From Lingula anatina (lineage: Eukaryota; Brachiopoda; Lingulata; Lingulida; Lingulidae): 60,000 nt of DNA. The stretch covers positions 770,041-830,040 of the forward strand of contig NW_019775513.1 in NCBI RefSeq assembly GCF_001039355.2, read 5' to 3'. The notes below the pieces were generated by a model. The model did not search any database. It saw only the letters and a list, made by a program, of their open reading frames with translations, and had not been told where the DNA came from. A program made the translations under genes and the position numbers. This document shows, piece by piece, positions 13,054 to 27,634 of this stretch; position 1 is the first letter of the stretch; every line of letters begins with the position of its first letter.

Positions 13054-13690
13054 TACCCGTCAATGTAAACTTGATATTCTGATCGTCTTCCGGAAGACCC
13101 AAAAGACGACCTAAATTCGCCCCTGGTAAGGGACAACGACGTTACTGTGCCCAGTATAGGATAACCGCGTCACTGTACCTACTAATATAGGATAACCGTT
13201 CCGTCTACAGGATAACTACGCCCCTATGCCTACACACAATGGACAATAGGACTGTCACCTCTACTGAACCAATAATTATGGGAAGATAAGTGACTGTGGA
13301 ATGATATGCTCCTGGTATCATTTAATTAACATCAAATTTCACAAAAAAATGCAGATCAGACATTATAACTACTCAAGATCTGCCTACTTTGATTATTATT
13401 TTATTATTGATTACTCGATTATTATTTGATTACTCTGATTCAGAGGGTGACACTACTATTATCCATTGTGTGTACTAAAGATAATCGCGTGAGTGTACCT
13501 AGAAAATAATTATCTCGCCACTGTACCCAGCATGGGTAAACCACGCCACCATACCTTCTCCTACTTAGTGCAATGTCATAGTATTTAGTGTAATATCACT
13601 GCACCTAATATGGGATAATACTGCTATAAACCTAGCAAATGAAGATCACATCACGGTACCTTGTGTAGGATAACCCTGAGAAGAGTACTG
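12865..13690. repeat. Degenerate minisatellite, unit roughly 25-30 bp, interrupted
   Basis: A motif close to aggataaccacgccactgt followed by accta recurs many times in varied form: near 12868, 13150-13240, 13480-13560 and 13595-13680. The array is broken by a MITE at 12917-13125 and by unrelated AT-rich sequence around 13310-13470. Copies differ at many bases, so it is old. Confidence 0.6.
12917..13125 (+). mobile_element. MITE family B, copy 1, with perfect 5-bp target duplication
   Basis: Starts CAGGGGCGGATCCAGAG and ends CTAAATTCGCCCCTG, so the ends are inverted repeats. The 5 bases before (12912-12916) and after (13126-13130) are both gtaag. The interior shares ctgacagtcttccaa and gtcttccggaagaccc with two other copies in the window. 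A 13-N gap (13010-13022) lies in the middle of an A run. There is no coding capacity. Confidence 0.85.
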
Positions 13691-14574
13691 TAGTAATGCC
13701 AAGGTTTCTTAAACAGGAAAATACTTGTCAGAGACTAAATATTGTCAAACCGCCTTTGATCTTAAGCCTACGCTCATTCATTCCTCCGGACACCCTATCT
13801 TCTTTACTTAACCCCTAGATTTTTTTTCTGCACAAAAATTATTACAGGTGCGTCGTTATGAGCCCCTGTGATCAATGATTAGAAGCCTTGATGATTCCAC
13901 GAGGTAGGTGTTAACGGTGTTTTTCCTCGTTTACAGGCAATTACCCAGAGGAGAAGAACCCTATCCCACAAGATCTAATGGTAAAACACCTTGTTCGGCA
14001 AGCTGATCGAATAGCTGAGCGGTTAATGTTCAGTGATTTAAGGGAACACATGGCAGGTTTCCCGCGTGAATCGCGTGGGGTCTATGTTATCGTGTGATTT
14101 AATGCAAAAATACGAAAAAACTCGAGCAAGTTAGTCTCTCGTATTGGCCATTAAATGAGAGCCCCATGTAGTTTCAACTTAATCTTTATAAGTACACATG
14201 TAGGTGTAGCACAAGTGCTTTGTGGACAGTTCATCACAGTTTCCGATTACCCTTTACACTTTATGCAGGAAATTTTACTCACAAGTTTAACTCCCCAGTT
14301 TTCTTCTTTCAAACATGGTACTTTTGCCAAAATCATGGGGTACATGTTTGTTTGTAAGCTTTGTTGCCAAAAGTCTCTGTGAGTCACGTCTTGAAAAAAA
14401 TGGTATCTTATTTCACTGAAAAAATTATGTCGCCAGGGAATTTTTTCGCGCAATGTATTTTTTTATTTTTCCCGTTTGTGATAGATTTTGAAAAAATGGT
14501 CGTTTAAGGAAATTGAAACTCAAAGCACTCTGTCACTAATACTCGTTTCGCTGGATAAAAATAATAAAAAGGCT

Positions 14575-14742
14575 CAGGGGCTGATTTAGGCCGTCTTCTG
14601 GGTCTTCCGAAAGACGGTCAGATTTTCAAGTTTACACTGACGGGTATTTATTTTTTCTGTCGGAAGATAGTCAAAAAATGTAGGATGGATCAACAAATAT
14701 AATTTGAAAGACTGCCAGAAAATATCTCTGGATCCGCCCCTG
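14575..14742 (-). mobile_element. MITE family B, copy 2
   Basis: Inverted relative to copy 1: it begins CAGGGGCTGATTTAGG and ends GGATCCGCCCCTG. The flanking 5-mers are aggct (14570-14574) and agtct (14743-14747), which differ at one base. The length is about 168 bp and the interior is homologous to the other two copies. Confidence 0.8.
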
Positions 14743-17700
14743 AGTCTAGCCGATCATAGTCGTTCTATTTAGACCCTATAAATTGTTATATATAAATATA
14801 ATTTGCTTTAGACTATAAAACATAATTATGAACAAATATAAGATGTAGAACAGTGAGTATGCTTATTTGCCTTACGAATACCTGTCAATATATTTCATCG
14901 TAATAGCTATCGAATATGTATACAGACGGCAATACTTAAATAAAGGTATGTGTCTGAAATCTATTTTCTTATTTGCTTTCTTCTGGGTTTTTTGTTGTAC
15001 AAGTGTGCACGCACAGTATTTGATTAATTTTGTTTGGTTAAACATACATTGCTCCTTGACATTAACAATGAAATTACTAATCTCGTTACACACACTAGAG
15101 TGCAACGGACACACTGAAAAGGCTACCACAACAAGATCCCCTGTTCTTTCTGATCACGATGACCGCCTCATTAAGCCGCTGACCTAGATAGATCTATTTA
15201 GGTTATTGATTTAGCTGCCCCTGTCCTCGACTAACTATACCATGTGTCAAGTAGGTGGACACCATGAGGGGAGGAATGGCTTGGTTATATTTATAAGGTT
15301 AAAAAAATGGCGAACCTATCGTTCAAGCTGGGTTCTTCGGTGGAATCGTCACATATGACAGAGGTTATAGAGCCCACTAGGAACTCATTTCTTTCGAAAT
15401 ACCCCCTCAGGATATACAAGGATCTATTATTACCCTGACATTGGAAATAAGGGAACGCACGCGCCCCTTAAACTTTGCGTGCACCGCGTGAATCTGTATC
15501 ACATGCCCCTTATTAGATATACAAGCGCCTTTTTAATGGTCGTTTAGAAGCATTTTAGTGGTAAAATTGACAGGGGGGTGTTACGAGAACATCAATTTGG
15601 AAAGAGTAACTCGGGTAGGAGGTTAATAGGGATGAACCTCATAGTGCCCTTTTCTAAGGAGGTCCAAAGAGGGGTCCTCCTACCCAAGTCTATAGAATAC
15701 CCATAAGAATTAGGTTTCGTGCACATGTATATGTACAGTCGGAGAACTGTTTAGACAGTCATTACACACCACTATACGACAACTAAATACAAGAAAGGGA
15801 ACTGAGAAAAAGGGTCGAAGTCAACAATCGCTATTGGTATGTGATATTTGAACGGGGCTCTCAGCTTCAATAATCTCCTTCACCATTGTTCAAGGTTCTT
15901 TTTTAAGAACCACCTTGAGCATCCAACTTCCTCCTATTTCATCTGAATTTCAAGATTTTGAATTTGACAAAGAGCACAGTAATATTTGCCCTGCTTGAGC
16001 TACACAGTTATGCATGGTTATACAATGTACATCTACTTTTCCACGTTATATACTAACGTTGTAAACCTGTATATATTATATCATTTCTATAAAAACGCCA
16101 TCCATCGATATCCAGTGTATCGTACAGTATAGTAAGCAAACGTGTTAGAGTGACCTTCATTAAACGCCGGGAAGACGTGTCACTTAACTCACCTTCGATA
16201 TCGACAGCATGCCCCACTGGTATTCAAACCGGCGTTCAATAAGCGGGATTAAAAGTTACCAAAAGGTTGAAGTGTTGCTGACGCAAATAAAAGTCCTGCA
16301 CGTACGACTACAAACATGATGCACGCTGCCGCCTAAAGTATCATACAACCTGGCTACCTGTTGCCGTGTTTGCATTGCGCGTATAGGACTGCCAACACAA
16401 CACCGGCTCCCTGATCGTGTTTCACGAACCTTAGACTAGGGACAAAGCGAAAAAAGCTGGAAACCTATTTTTGACATCAATTGAACTTGGGCTTTCACGC
16501 TTGGGTTTTTTGAAAACACGGTTATTATAAAGAAGGCAAACAATCAGGCTTAGACTGAAACTGGCTCCTTCTTTTACCTGTGCAGAATTCCGTTTGAAAA
16601 GGCGTTAGTTTCGCAACAGCTGTACTACGGTATGTCTTCTCCCCTTTCCACGGCAGGCGCTAATGATCATCGAAGTAGTATTACATGCATTATTAGCCTT
16701 CATAATAGAGAATATAAATACCAATCAATATATTTATACAATCTATTATTTGACATTGATATGTGAAAAAAGAGAAATAAAATTAAAGTTACACATTTGA
16801 AATCTGCGAGAGAAAAAAAAGACGAACAAAATAACCATCTCTAAATCACCTGGACTCGGGTACATGAACGGTGCCTAGAAATAGGCAATAAATGAAGCAA
16901 AGAAATGATAACTAAATTCCAGGTTTAAATGAAATCAGCAAGAAACAGTTGCGTTGAACTTGCGCGTAAATGAAGAAATAACATTCCAGGCCCCCACAAG
17001 TTGCCCCTTAACCTGAGACAGACCCCTCTTTTTGTACGCTTTAATTAAACTCGAAGGTAAAGAAAAGGTGTCAAGTTAAAGCAGTTAAAGTACATGTGGC
17101 ACAGCTAGGTCTTTCAGAATTTGATACGAAATTCGTCTTAAATTTACGGCTAAAAATGAGTCTACTTTTACCCTAAAACAGCATGACTTCCCTGAATAAA
17201 TCGAATTTCTGTTCAAAATGTCCGTCATTTCTTGATTTTTGTAGAAATTCCCAATTTACGCTGATTACTGCCATTATTTTTATTGCTTCAAAATAGACCA
17301 AAATGTTCTATGATTAAAGTTAATACTGACTTTGATCTATGTTATGTTGCGAAATGCCCCTAGATTGTTTTCTACAATGTAACAAGAACCAATAGCATTC
17401 AATTGAAAGTTAATTTGATCTGTTGGATAAAATTTTAGGGATGCCCCCTGGATGTTTCTCTCTGCTTTCTGTTTGATATTATAGATAGATCAGTGACCCT
17501 GCTTTAATAGTCCCTCAGCATTGCCTTTTGACGGAAAAGTTTCACTATTATTTCAATCTATTGACCGATCAGTTAACCATGCGGCTAGGAAACAAGACGA
17601 CTGGTCACTCACCCGTCATTTCACCCCCCTCCCGAAATCAACAACTCTCCCGAACAAATAAAACCCCGTAATCGCACTTAACTTTAAGCCACCAAATAAT

Positions 17701-19611
17701 TGAAAATCTACCAAACGTAAAAGTCGCCATATTCAATGAACCGAGTAATCCACCAGTTAACGTCCACCGGTCCGAAATGAACGTGAGTAAACATAAACTG
17801 CGTGAGCCTCAAAGATCCCAAGACCCATACCGAGAAATTCATTTGCCCGGTTTACACAAATAGTCTCGGGCGTACGTCTCGGACTTATTTAATCAATACA
17901 TTTTTTGACACGCCGGTTTGGGGAGCACTTTCAAACCCCGTCGTGTAAATTGGGATTTTACATTTGTTTTTGAGTCTGATTTTCGGTTGAGAGTCAATCT
18001 AATGAACATGCTGTGTGTGTTATCGTATACCGTAGAGAGCACCCATGCCCCATGGCCGTGGGGCGTGTCTAACGAACAGCATGGGAGATAGTGTTTACCT
18101 TCTCCTGATACGAACCATATATGTACGTCCCGTGTTTTGGGTGCGTGCAAAAATTTTGGGCGCCTGTTTTTTCATACGACTCGAATCCGACCGAAATTTT
18201 ACGAATGAAATGACTTAAAGAGAAGTTAAAGAGTAACAAGGCTGATAAGCGGAAGGCAAACTTCAAAACACCTGACTTTGCGGGATGTGATATGTTAAAA
18301 CTTTTAAGCTCCGTTCGCGGGTAGATGGGGTAGACGTAGGGCTTTGTTATCCTTTTCAATTGTCAAATAAACGCTGTAATCATGAATAAAAGAACTAGCG
18401 TTGCAGCTTATGGCTTATCAAGGGTTCACATGGACGCTTCCTAAAAGATTTTGCAACGCATCAGTAAACTGTGCGGTGCTCGCCATGGTATCATAATATT
18501 GACTATTCACGCCCAAAATCTGCCCTTCTTATAAAATAGTTTTATCAAAGGGTGAATGTAGATAAAAGATAATTTTAAGATAACTCTGTGGTTTTTGACT
18601 TCTGGGTTTTGTGGCGTCTTACAAAAGACGAGGGCTCTAATCTCTGGGCGTATTCCATAAAAACGACTAAAATGAATATTTCTCTTAGCAAAAATCGTTA
18701 AAAATGTAAGTTAACTTGCGTTAGGCAAGAAAATAAAATAAAGATAGAAGACCCCTTGTCTCGGCTTCTTTCCTGTCGTTTTCACTATGCTCCAAAAATT
18801 TGTCATTGTCTTACTTCCGAGGGTGACTACATTCTATTTTTGCATGTCAACTACATTAATTATTGGCCAATCCTTCGTAAAATGTTCGGAGACTAATATC
18901 CCAAAATACGACATTCCATAATTAGCTGAACTAAGTTCAAATAACCTACGACGTTTTGTGAAACGGGTCCTTGGTAACTGTAATATCGACCTACATACAA
19001 TGCTCAGAGAGAAAACACAATATTTAATCGTTCGACAGCAGAGTATGTCAGGACATACATACCGTAAAAAAAGGCAGGTCATGTATTTAAACGGCGTAGT
19101 TAAGGTACCCGTACAACGGCATCACCTCAAAATACATTAGGTCTCCACTCATGCAGTTCTAAACGTACTTTGAACATCGAGTAAAAATTTGAAAAAATGT
19201 CTGCCTATTCTGTACAAATACACCCCTATCATAGCCAGTTTTCTCACATAAATCAATGGCTAAAAAGTGTAAGACGTTATACGGGTACCTTAATTACACT
19301 GTTAAACCAACTAACTCGGCGCGAACGCTAGTTGACTAACGTAATAGAGAATGCGCCTTTAGTAGTGGTGTTCAATTTTTCTATGAATTATTGACATCGG
19401 GCACTCCCTAATGACCTACCTGGACATAACCAACTGAGAAAAAGTAAGTTGTCATTCACGGCTCATGAAGCGTCCAATGGTTACCGCTAACGGACATTTG
19501 GTCGGCCCAACCTTTCCATTAAAATGCAGTCTGTCACACACCATGATACCCTGTTTTCCTTCCCAAATATATTTGAATCAAATGTATAATTTACAAGAAG
19601 GATATTCCATA

Positions 19612-19645
<34 letters not shown>
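19612..19645. repeat. GA microsatellite
   Basis: An almost pure GA dinucleotide run with one interruption. Confidence 0.9.
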
Positions 19646-22600
19646 CTCATTAAAAAGAAATTGCTTCCTAGACCCATCTCAACATTTATCTGTGATGTAT
19701 CCTTTGGCACATTGTTACTTTCATGACCAAGATGGATATAGGTCGCCCAGGCTGTTAGCATTTTACAAATTAAAGTAGTCAGCATATACACTTAACATTG
19801 GCAAGTCAAGTACAAATATTTCCCGTAACTTGCGAAGAAGAGTTCTACCCCTGCGGCAAGGTTTCGCTTAGAGGTGATCAGTCAGGTTAAACCGAATTTT
19901 CTATCTTGCGGAGACACGCTCCATACTTGAACACTAAATAAAAGCATATTATGAAACAGACCTTCATATAACAATAGAAAAATGTTTTCCTGGAAATGTC
20001 AGCATTTTTCACTAATATCACCAAGGTACAGGTATGTACCGTAAACTATAATTACGTTTTGCAGCGTCATCTTTATCTAAGTTGATCAAGCAGACAGAAT
20101 GTGTTAGCTGAGATACATTCGCACATGATGCCATAGGTATTAATCGATTCAAATGACTGACAGCCTACATGGACATCATGTGGTTTGGACACCTCGCGAA
20201 AGATCTGAAACAAATGTAGTCTGCTAAGTGGTTTCCAGTCGAATTTTTCTTGCTTATTTTCCTGTTTCGAGGAGCATAAATACTACACTGTAGTACTACC
20301 AACTGTTTTCGCCCTAAAAGCAACAGCTTAGTTGTGCCATATCTTTTTAGACAAAATCTCTTCAAAAGGTCCAGCTTTCTACCCCTCTTTTAGCGGTCTG
20401 TGTTGTTCTTTGCCCGCCGACAGTTGGTGGCTGAGTGTGGCCAGTTCATGTTGCAGCATCTTGACAAATGCTTTTCTCTTATTTGCATCATTGTGCATTA
20501 TATCCCATCATTTGGTTAAAATCATTATTTAATATGTTTCCGCATCCGAATCATATACAACTTAATTTTCCCGGCACGTAAGGGTTATGGCTTACATTTT
20601 AGTTGAGTGAAAGAGAGAGGATTTGGAAGCTTTAAAGACGGCTTGTGTAGTATCACTTATGACCAGTGCATCTGCCTAAAACAACCCATTTTCCATATAC
20701 TCTGGGGGCCTGAGGCCTATGAAAAACCACGGTCTGCTGGCTGCTTTCTCATTAGTCTCAGATAGGTAGTACGTTCCATTAACGTGTGGGTCTTTGCGAA
20801 ACCGCTTTAAATGTAACCAAGAAGTGAAATGAACTCAAGGTCACCCAGGGGGACCCGGACGCCTCGCCAAATGGCGTTATACATTGTATTTTGACATTAA
20901 TGGTTTAATGAAGTCGTTCCAGCGTCACTAAGAGCAATTAATGTGGGATCAGTGTGAAGTTTCCCCATGGTATTATATCTCATTTATGAGGCAACTTCAA
21001 ACCGGGGACCCAGATCTTTTCTCTATATGTTTTAGTATGTTTTCAGCCACAAATTTAAACCACACAGGTTTCGGCCGGCAAAGAATTTATCTAAACACCA
21101 ACTGTATAAACGTAAGTCTAGTTCGTTTTTGTTGGTTCTTGCTCCTCGATTTCTCACTAAAACTAATGAATTCTCGGTCGTGCTAGCGCTCTTACATGTC
21201 ACAGGAAAACCCTGGACAACTAATCTTGCCGTACTGTGTTGCGATATGGATTCCAATCGGTTTGAGTTTAATCACTGTGTATGCACGCACTTTAAACACG
21301 CGCACGAATTCAAGCACTGGCAAAAGTGATGCAGAACGACATATGTTGTCTGTCCGACTTCCTACATCAATCATGTCTATCTATTTATCTATCTATCTTT
21401 CTGCGAACCCGCGTGCGTTTCTATCTCTTCACCCATACAAAAACACGAAAGGCGTACGCCTCTTTTTCACACTTGCCACCACTCACGGAGATATGGTCTT
21501 CGTGATATGACAGTCTCTTCGCCATGATGGATGGACAACAGGTTCATATCTGACCCTCAGATGGACCTTGTTTCCATCTTCAAGCCCCATGTGACTGATG
21601 GCTCTATTTCCGGGCTATGATGAAGTGCCCTTCTCACCCACTTCCTACAGAGGCAAATGGCGACGTGGTATTTCTCTGACACGAGATTTTTGGTAAAACA
21701 TCAGTTGTTCTGGTTTGCTGTACTTGCTGCTTGGTTCGAGAAAACTGCCGGCACAGTATATCTTAAACTTTTGTAATAGCTTTAAGCAACTCAGCTGGTG
21801 TGTACATGTAGGGTTCTTCTTGTTAAAAAAAAAGTCCCCTTACCGTATGCAAGAGATAACCGGCAACCAATGATGCGTTGCTGTATACGCGTGGGCTGGG
21901 AGTAACTTATATGCTATCAGATAATGTCAACACAGAAGAATGTCTTAGCCTTGGCATTTCACTCAATAAATCACATCTATTTGTTTTTTTAGTCTGAAAA
22001 AGTAATAGTGTGGAAAAAGGGCATTAAACTTTTCATTACTTTGCAGTAAATGTATCTTAAATCCATCTTGTAAACCATAGTATCTCTAAGACGAAGGAGT
22101 TGCTCAGAATCTTCGTAAAGTGTCAGAATCCCATTATTGACAATATTAGCAATATTAGCAATTTCCATCACGTTCCCAGTGGATTGACTTTTGAGGCTTT
22201 GGCAGCGTTTGATGTGAGTGACATAACGCTTCAACATTAACGTCTCTTGTGTGATTCATCACTTGTGACCTTGAAGTAGCAAAGCCGTTCAAATGTTCAT
22301 GTCGGTCGTGGCCCTCAAAATGGGACAGAAAATTTGAAATGTATGAAATTTCTTAAGACATCGACGGAAACCCGAACATTTCGGATTCAAATTCTACTTA
22401 CTGGACATCTTAGTTCAATTATAAAAATGTCATAAAAACAAAACAAAAAACAAGATAGCCATCACAATGATTTCATTTTGAATTTTACTTTTAAGTCCAA
22501 AAAGTAATTTCTATTTATTCATTTATTCTTGAAAAAATATTTTCCGGCCAACTTCTGAAGTAGTAGTATTCTAGCGTATATAGCTCAGTACGGCCAGGAA

Positions 22601-25390
22601 GTCAGATACAAACCATGATACTGCCTTCAGATTGTAAATCTATGTCCCGCTGCCCTAAAACTAACAACAGTTGGCCATTACAAAAAGATTAACAGAGAAA
22701 TGACCATTGGCTAACTCAACTATAATGGTCTCGATATCAAGCATTGAACAAAGTACAAAAACCCAGAATTCTAGCGATCAAAAGCAAATCTCCAAAGTTT
22801 AGATATCTCATTCCTCATAACATTCAAAAGTTTATTTTAATTTTCATAGCGCGTCATGAACGTTATTGTAACACAAAGTACTAATTGCCCCATGGAGATA
22901 TTATGAACCCTTTTCTGAATATAACTGACATTGTCAGCTTTACGCATTTTCTAAATACATTTTACAACACACGCAGAAGTCAAACAATAATAAAAATAAA
23001 GTCCAAAATTTAAGATAGCATCACTTAAAAACAATTTGTGGTCTTTTGTTTTGATCGCGCTAGAACGACGCGTCCAACGTCTGTACCGTGATGTCTTGAT
23101 TCCGTAGGCAGTAAAAATCAAATCGATTTCTCTTTGGTTCGGACTAGCGCTATGGATTATATAGAAAGCTAATAAAAGTAATCTTGTGTTGATCGTGCTT
23201 TTTTGAAAGTCCGTTTGTTTTCGAAGCCCTGACAAGAATTATAAAACAATCAAATCCTAGATTGAGTCAACAGAAATTGCCTGCCTTGTCATAACCTTAT
23301 TCTTTAATAGCAGGTTTCCGCATCTTATGCTTAAACGAACATCAAAGGACGCGAAATGCATTGTGATGTAGTAGCGTTTTTACATGTTTTTATCAGGTTC
23401 TTTGAAATTGTCGGGCGGCGCCAAGTTATCTAGACTTCGCATTCGTGGACTCATTACGCTCGGTAGATGCATTATCTAGAAATAAACGGAAAGAGATGAC
23501 ATGTGCTGTTCCCAGATAATTGATAACTGCTTTTCTTTTCTTTCGACGTGCGAGGTAAATTCCGATTGATAGTCACTTTGAACAGTAGAATCAGTTCCTA
23601 CGTTAATGCACACATAAGAGTATAACACACACAAACACAAACTGCAATGCGAAAAACATTAATATCGGTTATTGAACGCATTCCATTCACAGCGACAATG
23701 AACTAACAGTGCATGCAACCTTAAATAAACTGTTTTTTTCTTAAAGTGTTGTTTTGATCATTTTTACTACTGGAGTTATTTAAAGCAGCTATCTGAATAA
23801 TAAGATATGATCAATAAGAAAAACTATATAAGCACGGGATACAATATCCCTTCGTCGGGAAACCAAAGAAACTGATTCTAACATATCGCAATTTACATTC
23901 TTATGACACAATTAATAATATTTTGGTTGTATGGCAATTTTCGTAACTAATGTCGATTTGTGCATCTCCCGTTGTTATACCAGAAACCATCTCATTTACG
24001 TATGGTTAGCAAAACAACACTACTAGCGTGAGAAACCCTATTCATAAAACGGAAAACCCAAAGCAACTGTTTCTAAAGTAATATGTTTCGTTATGTCTTG
24101 CCCGTTATGAGGAAATGACTGCTTTTTCGGAAAATGTTATGTAAACTTGCCACGTCTAATTTCCGTTCCCAAAGGCTCGTATTTTCCCCCAAGGATAGTT
24201 GTATTACTCAGTTGGAAATGAGGGAGTAAAATGTCAATCAAAAATATTAAAATTAAGGCATTTTCCAGGCGTTAAGTTTAATCAAAGATATATATCACAG
24301 GGGGGGGGGGGGTGTATAAAATTAAAGTGATAAAACAGGAACAGTGATTGTGGATTACTGGAGAGTTTCAGTGGTGGGCTTCACTGATGCCAAGAACATT
24401 AAAACGCCATAGAATGTTGAATCTGCCGCCAGGAACAGGTGCTTGAACGTCTGCGTAGCTTAAAGACATACTTAATTGTCAAAGTATGTCAAGAATGGCA
24501 TTAGCAAGGGAGAACCCTTTCCCAAAGTAATTTATTAACGCAGAGCAAACATAATGCTGTCCAGACTAAAAAGGCAATGAACAACTTGCAAGGATGTGCA
24601 AACTCAATCGCACGCTCGCAGCATCAATATTACAAAATGTTGTGCCATAATGACGCGCATAGGAATGTGGCGCCAGACTTTATGATATCATTGTCGGCAC
24701 CCAGACAGATGTGAAATGTCACAATAGGGAATTACCTTGGAAACGTGCGGCACTTGATTTTACGTTCAAAATCAATGACTGGTCAAAGAAGAGCTATTTG
24801 TCATTCAGCATTAATGGACTCGCAATGAGAAATCTACGGCATACATCTTGATGCTATACAGTGAGATCGGCTCCATATCTATTGTCTCGGAATCGGCAAG
24901 GTACACATAGATGCGATAACATGGTACCTTGAATTCAATGAGTGCTTTATGTGTATCAGTTCAGCCTATCATATCCTTCACTACGACTTTCCCCGATTCA
25001 TTCCGTTTTACAATAAAGGTAATCATGACCCCAATTTATCGACAAGCTTAGAGAGTCGCCAACAACACCGTGGAAATCAGGGAACCCAATTCGACGGGCT
25101 CATCCAAACGGTAAACGTGATTTAGCATATCCCCATATCTTTACCATACGTTTTTCTTGCAAATGGAAACCTTCTCAATAAGAAACGACGTTAATTGTAA
25201 CAGTATGATGGATTAAGGGATGCATAAGCTTTGATGTGTGCCATGATTTTGTTGATGTTAGATTGGTCAGAAGATAGGCAGGACCGTAGGGAACACTAAC
25301 ACCTGTTACACATCAACTGAAATATTCTAAAATGATGAGCCGATAGATTCGTAGCGCAGTTATCTCTTTTTTTCGTCTAATTAAAGAATG

Positions 25391-25391
25391 C

Positions 25392-25425
<34 letters not shown>
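25391..25425. repeat. CT microsatellite
   Basis: A CT dinucleotide run with one or two imperfections near its left end. Confidence 0.9.
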
Positions 25426-25738
25426 TCATTCCTGAAACAAAAAGCATGCATCTTGCTGTCATTACGATATTTATCGCTACATTGCCCTTTACATCGTACA
25501 TTTATTTACAAGGTCTTACGTATGTATGGACCTTTCACTATGAGAATTTTTTGTCTTATGGAGTTTGCCCCCAAAGGCACTGCTACATTTCCAGAGCTCG
25601 AGTAGACAGATTTAGATACCAAATGGGCCATGCCTGCCAAAACAGTGATTATTGCATTGGGGTAGCGGACCTGGAAATGGATACCTACATTTATCATTTA
25701 TTTTTGAATTGCTTTAGACTACTTTGATAATTTTTCCT

Positions 25739-25763
25739 TATATATATATATATATATATATAT
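25739..25763. repeat. TA microsatellite
   Basis: Pure TA dinucleotide run. Confidence 0.9.
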
Positions 25764-26013
25764 CGCGCCTCAAGGAATTAGGTAGTCTTACTTGCCTCAC
25801 ATTAGTATCCAATAACAAAACGGCAAAATACAGGAACCATACTGTTAATCGTTCACTAAATTAGAACCCCCTTGTGGTAAACCGACAAAAACAGAACGAT
25901 CTCAAGTGATTTGGCATACATACCAGTACTCTATTGTTCAATTAAGGTATAAAACTTATATTTCTGCAATGTAACTACTGGTATTCACATGTATATATAA
26001 ACTACACCACCAA

Positions 26014-26140
26014 GAAACAATACGGAATCTGTCAAAGTAAAGTGATTGTAGAGAGGATTTTGTCTGAGAAAGATTTGTAGAAACAATACGGAATCTGTCA
26101 AAGTATAAAGTAATTGTAGAGAGGATTTTGTCTGAGAAAC
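26014..26140. repeat. Two-copy tandem repeat, 66-bp period
   Basis: The string gaaacaatacggaatctgtc starts at 26014 and again at 26080. The copies are nearly identical across the following sixty bases, with a small insertion and one substitution (cagtaa-like spacing at 26106-26112). No coding meaning is evident. Confidence 0.9.
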
Positions 26141-27634
26141 AGTTTCATTTACGGAAAACCACTTCTTAAGTAACAAAAATAAAAAATAAAGGTGTTACAA
26201 TCGACAGTACCTGAGCCTCAATCTTTGCATCTTGCTCATAAAAAAAGAATATTGCCACTGCTTGCAATGGTTCTATAATTGCATTTACCGAAATGCGAAA
26301 TGTAGCCATTGAAGACAGGTGCGCCATTGCCTTACCTCAAAACAAACCATGAAAAGTTTCGCTTGTGGCGTTATCTTCTCTTACTTTGCTTTCCTCCTCA
26401 CTGTTTCAAATACGATGCTTAGGTTCATAAATTTCCAAAGAAATTGATACTATAGTGTTTTACGCAGAACCGTTTCCAGATTTATGATGGTTTTCAACCA
26501 TACGCCTATAATGCGATTTAGTGTTATAGAAAGTGCAGCCTGTTTCTTGCACTTAAGGTAGGTAGGTGGTCGGCTCATAAGAAGAGACTCCGAATGCGCC
26601 TTGCAATCAAGCAACCTTCTACGAAACTTATAGGTAATCCCTGCTAGTCTTGATTGCCTAAACACCAATCCGTCACCTTTCAAACAACAACAGGTAGAAG
26701 CAGTCCAATAATTGCTTTACAAGTTAGTCACCTTTAAAGATATTTTGTTTTCTCTCTCTAAAAAAAAATATTACTCAACCATTAAAAAAGTGAATTTGAA
26801 CATAAACCACGTTTTCAGAACTTGAGATTATACACTGCCTCAGTACTAACACTTGTTTGACGACTTTGCCTCCCTTGACGGATCAGGACAGGTCCAAAAG
26901 TTCTTATCAGTGCATCTCCACCACGTCACCTTAGCCGAACGACCACCTTGCCTTTATCCTACATAGACGTGCTTCGCCAGCAACTGCTGTATCTGGTGGC
27001 ATTTAAGTAATGGAAAGATAATTGAACATTACTTTCAATAGATCCTATACCTCTTTCTCGGTGCAATGCACTTGCACTCGGATGTTTCCAAGAAGACGAC
27101 TGTCGTGTCTGATTATGGGAATAAGCAAAGGCTTCTGCTCTTCGCTTCATATCAGCACGGGTTAAGTTTGTGATGGATTTGCTTTTATCATACCCTTAGA
27201 TTCAAGTGTCGTTGCTTGAACATGGTTAAGTAACTTCGTTACTTTACATGAAGTGTGTTGAAGATATCAACATATCTGTAATGGATATACTCCGGTCTGT
27301 TACCAATCTAAAACCCATGCGCTCGTAACCTTTTCGACAAGCAAAAAAGCGACAGATAATTCAAGATTCCGAGTAACTGCTCTGCCTTCTGTTTCAGGCC
27401 TTAGGTTAGATTTTAAAGCTTTTAAGGTGCTGAAATTGTATAGATCTTTTTGGCATTTCTTCGACGTCACGTCCAACTCTCTAAAAGGGTTTGTATTGAC
27501 CGTTTGTCAGTTAAGAGTTGTTGAGTATGTGATCACACACACACTCATACACGCAAACACTCATGCACACACAGGCGAGCACACATACACTTTCAATAAA
27601 GACAACCACACAGACGCACACATACACCCTAAGA

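Larger units (their letters stand above)
14743..26013. other. Long gene-poor stretch
   Basis: I see no spliced gene, RNA gene or autonomous transposon. Simple repeats occur at 19612-19645 (GA), 25391-25425 (CT), 25739-25763 (TA) and a G run at 24301-24312. Two small open frames have a hydrophobic N-terminus (14948-15187 plus strand and 25446-25727 plus strand) but nothing else supports them. Distal regulatory elements may be present but cannot be shown from one sequence. Confidence 0.4.

Noticed and set aside
14948-15187. Small open frame with a signal-peptide-like start (MCLKSIFLFAFFW...)
   Set aside because: Only 79 codons from that Met, no family motif, no splice or promoter support, and AT-rich sequence readily yields hydrophobic codons.
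22566-22660. tRNA-like A-box (tatagctcagta) near 22578
   Set aside because: No B-box (GGTTCGAATCC type) follows at a suitable distance and no cloverleaf can be folded.
25446-25727. 93-codon frame with hydrophobic N-terminus and several Cys
   Set aside because: It is flanked by microsatellites and has no recognisable domain; such lengths arise by chance in 60 kb.
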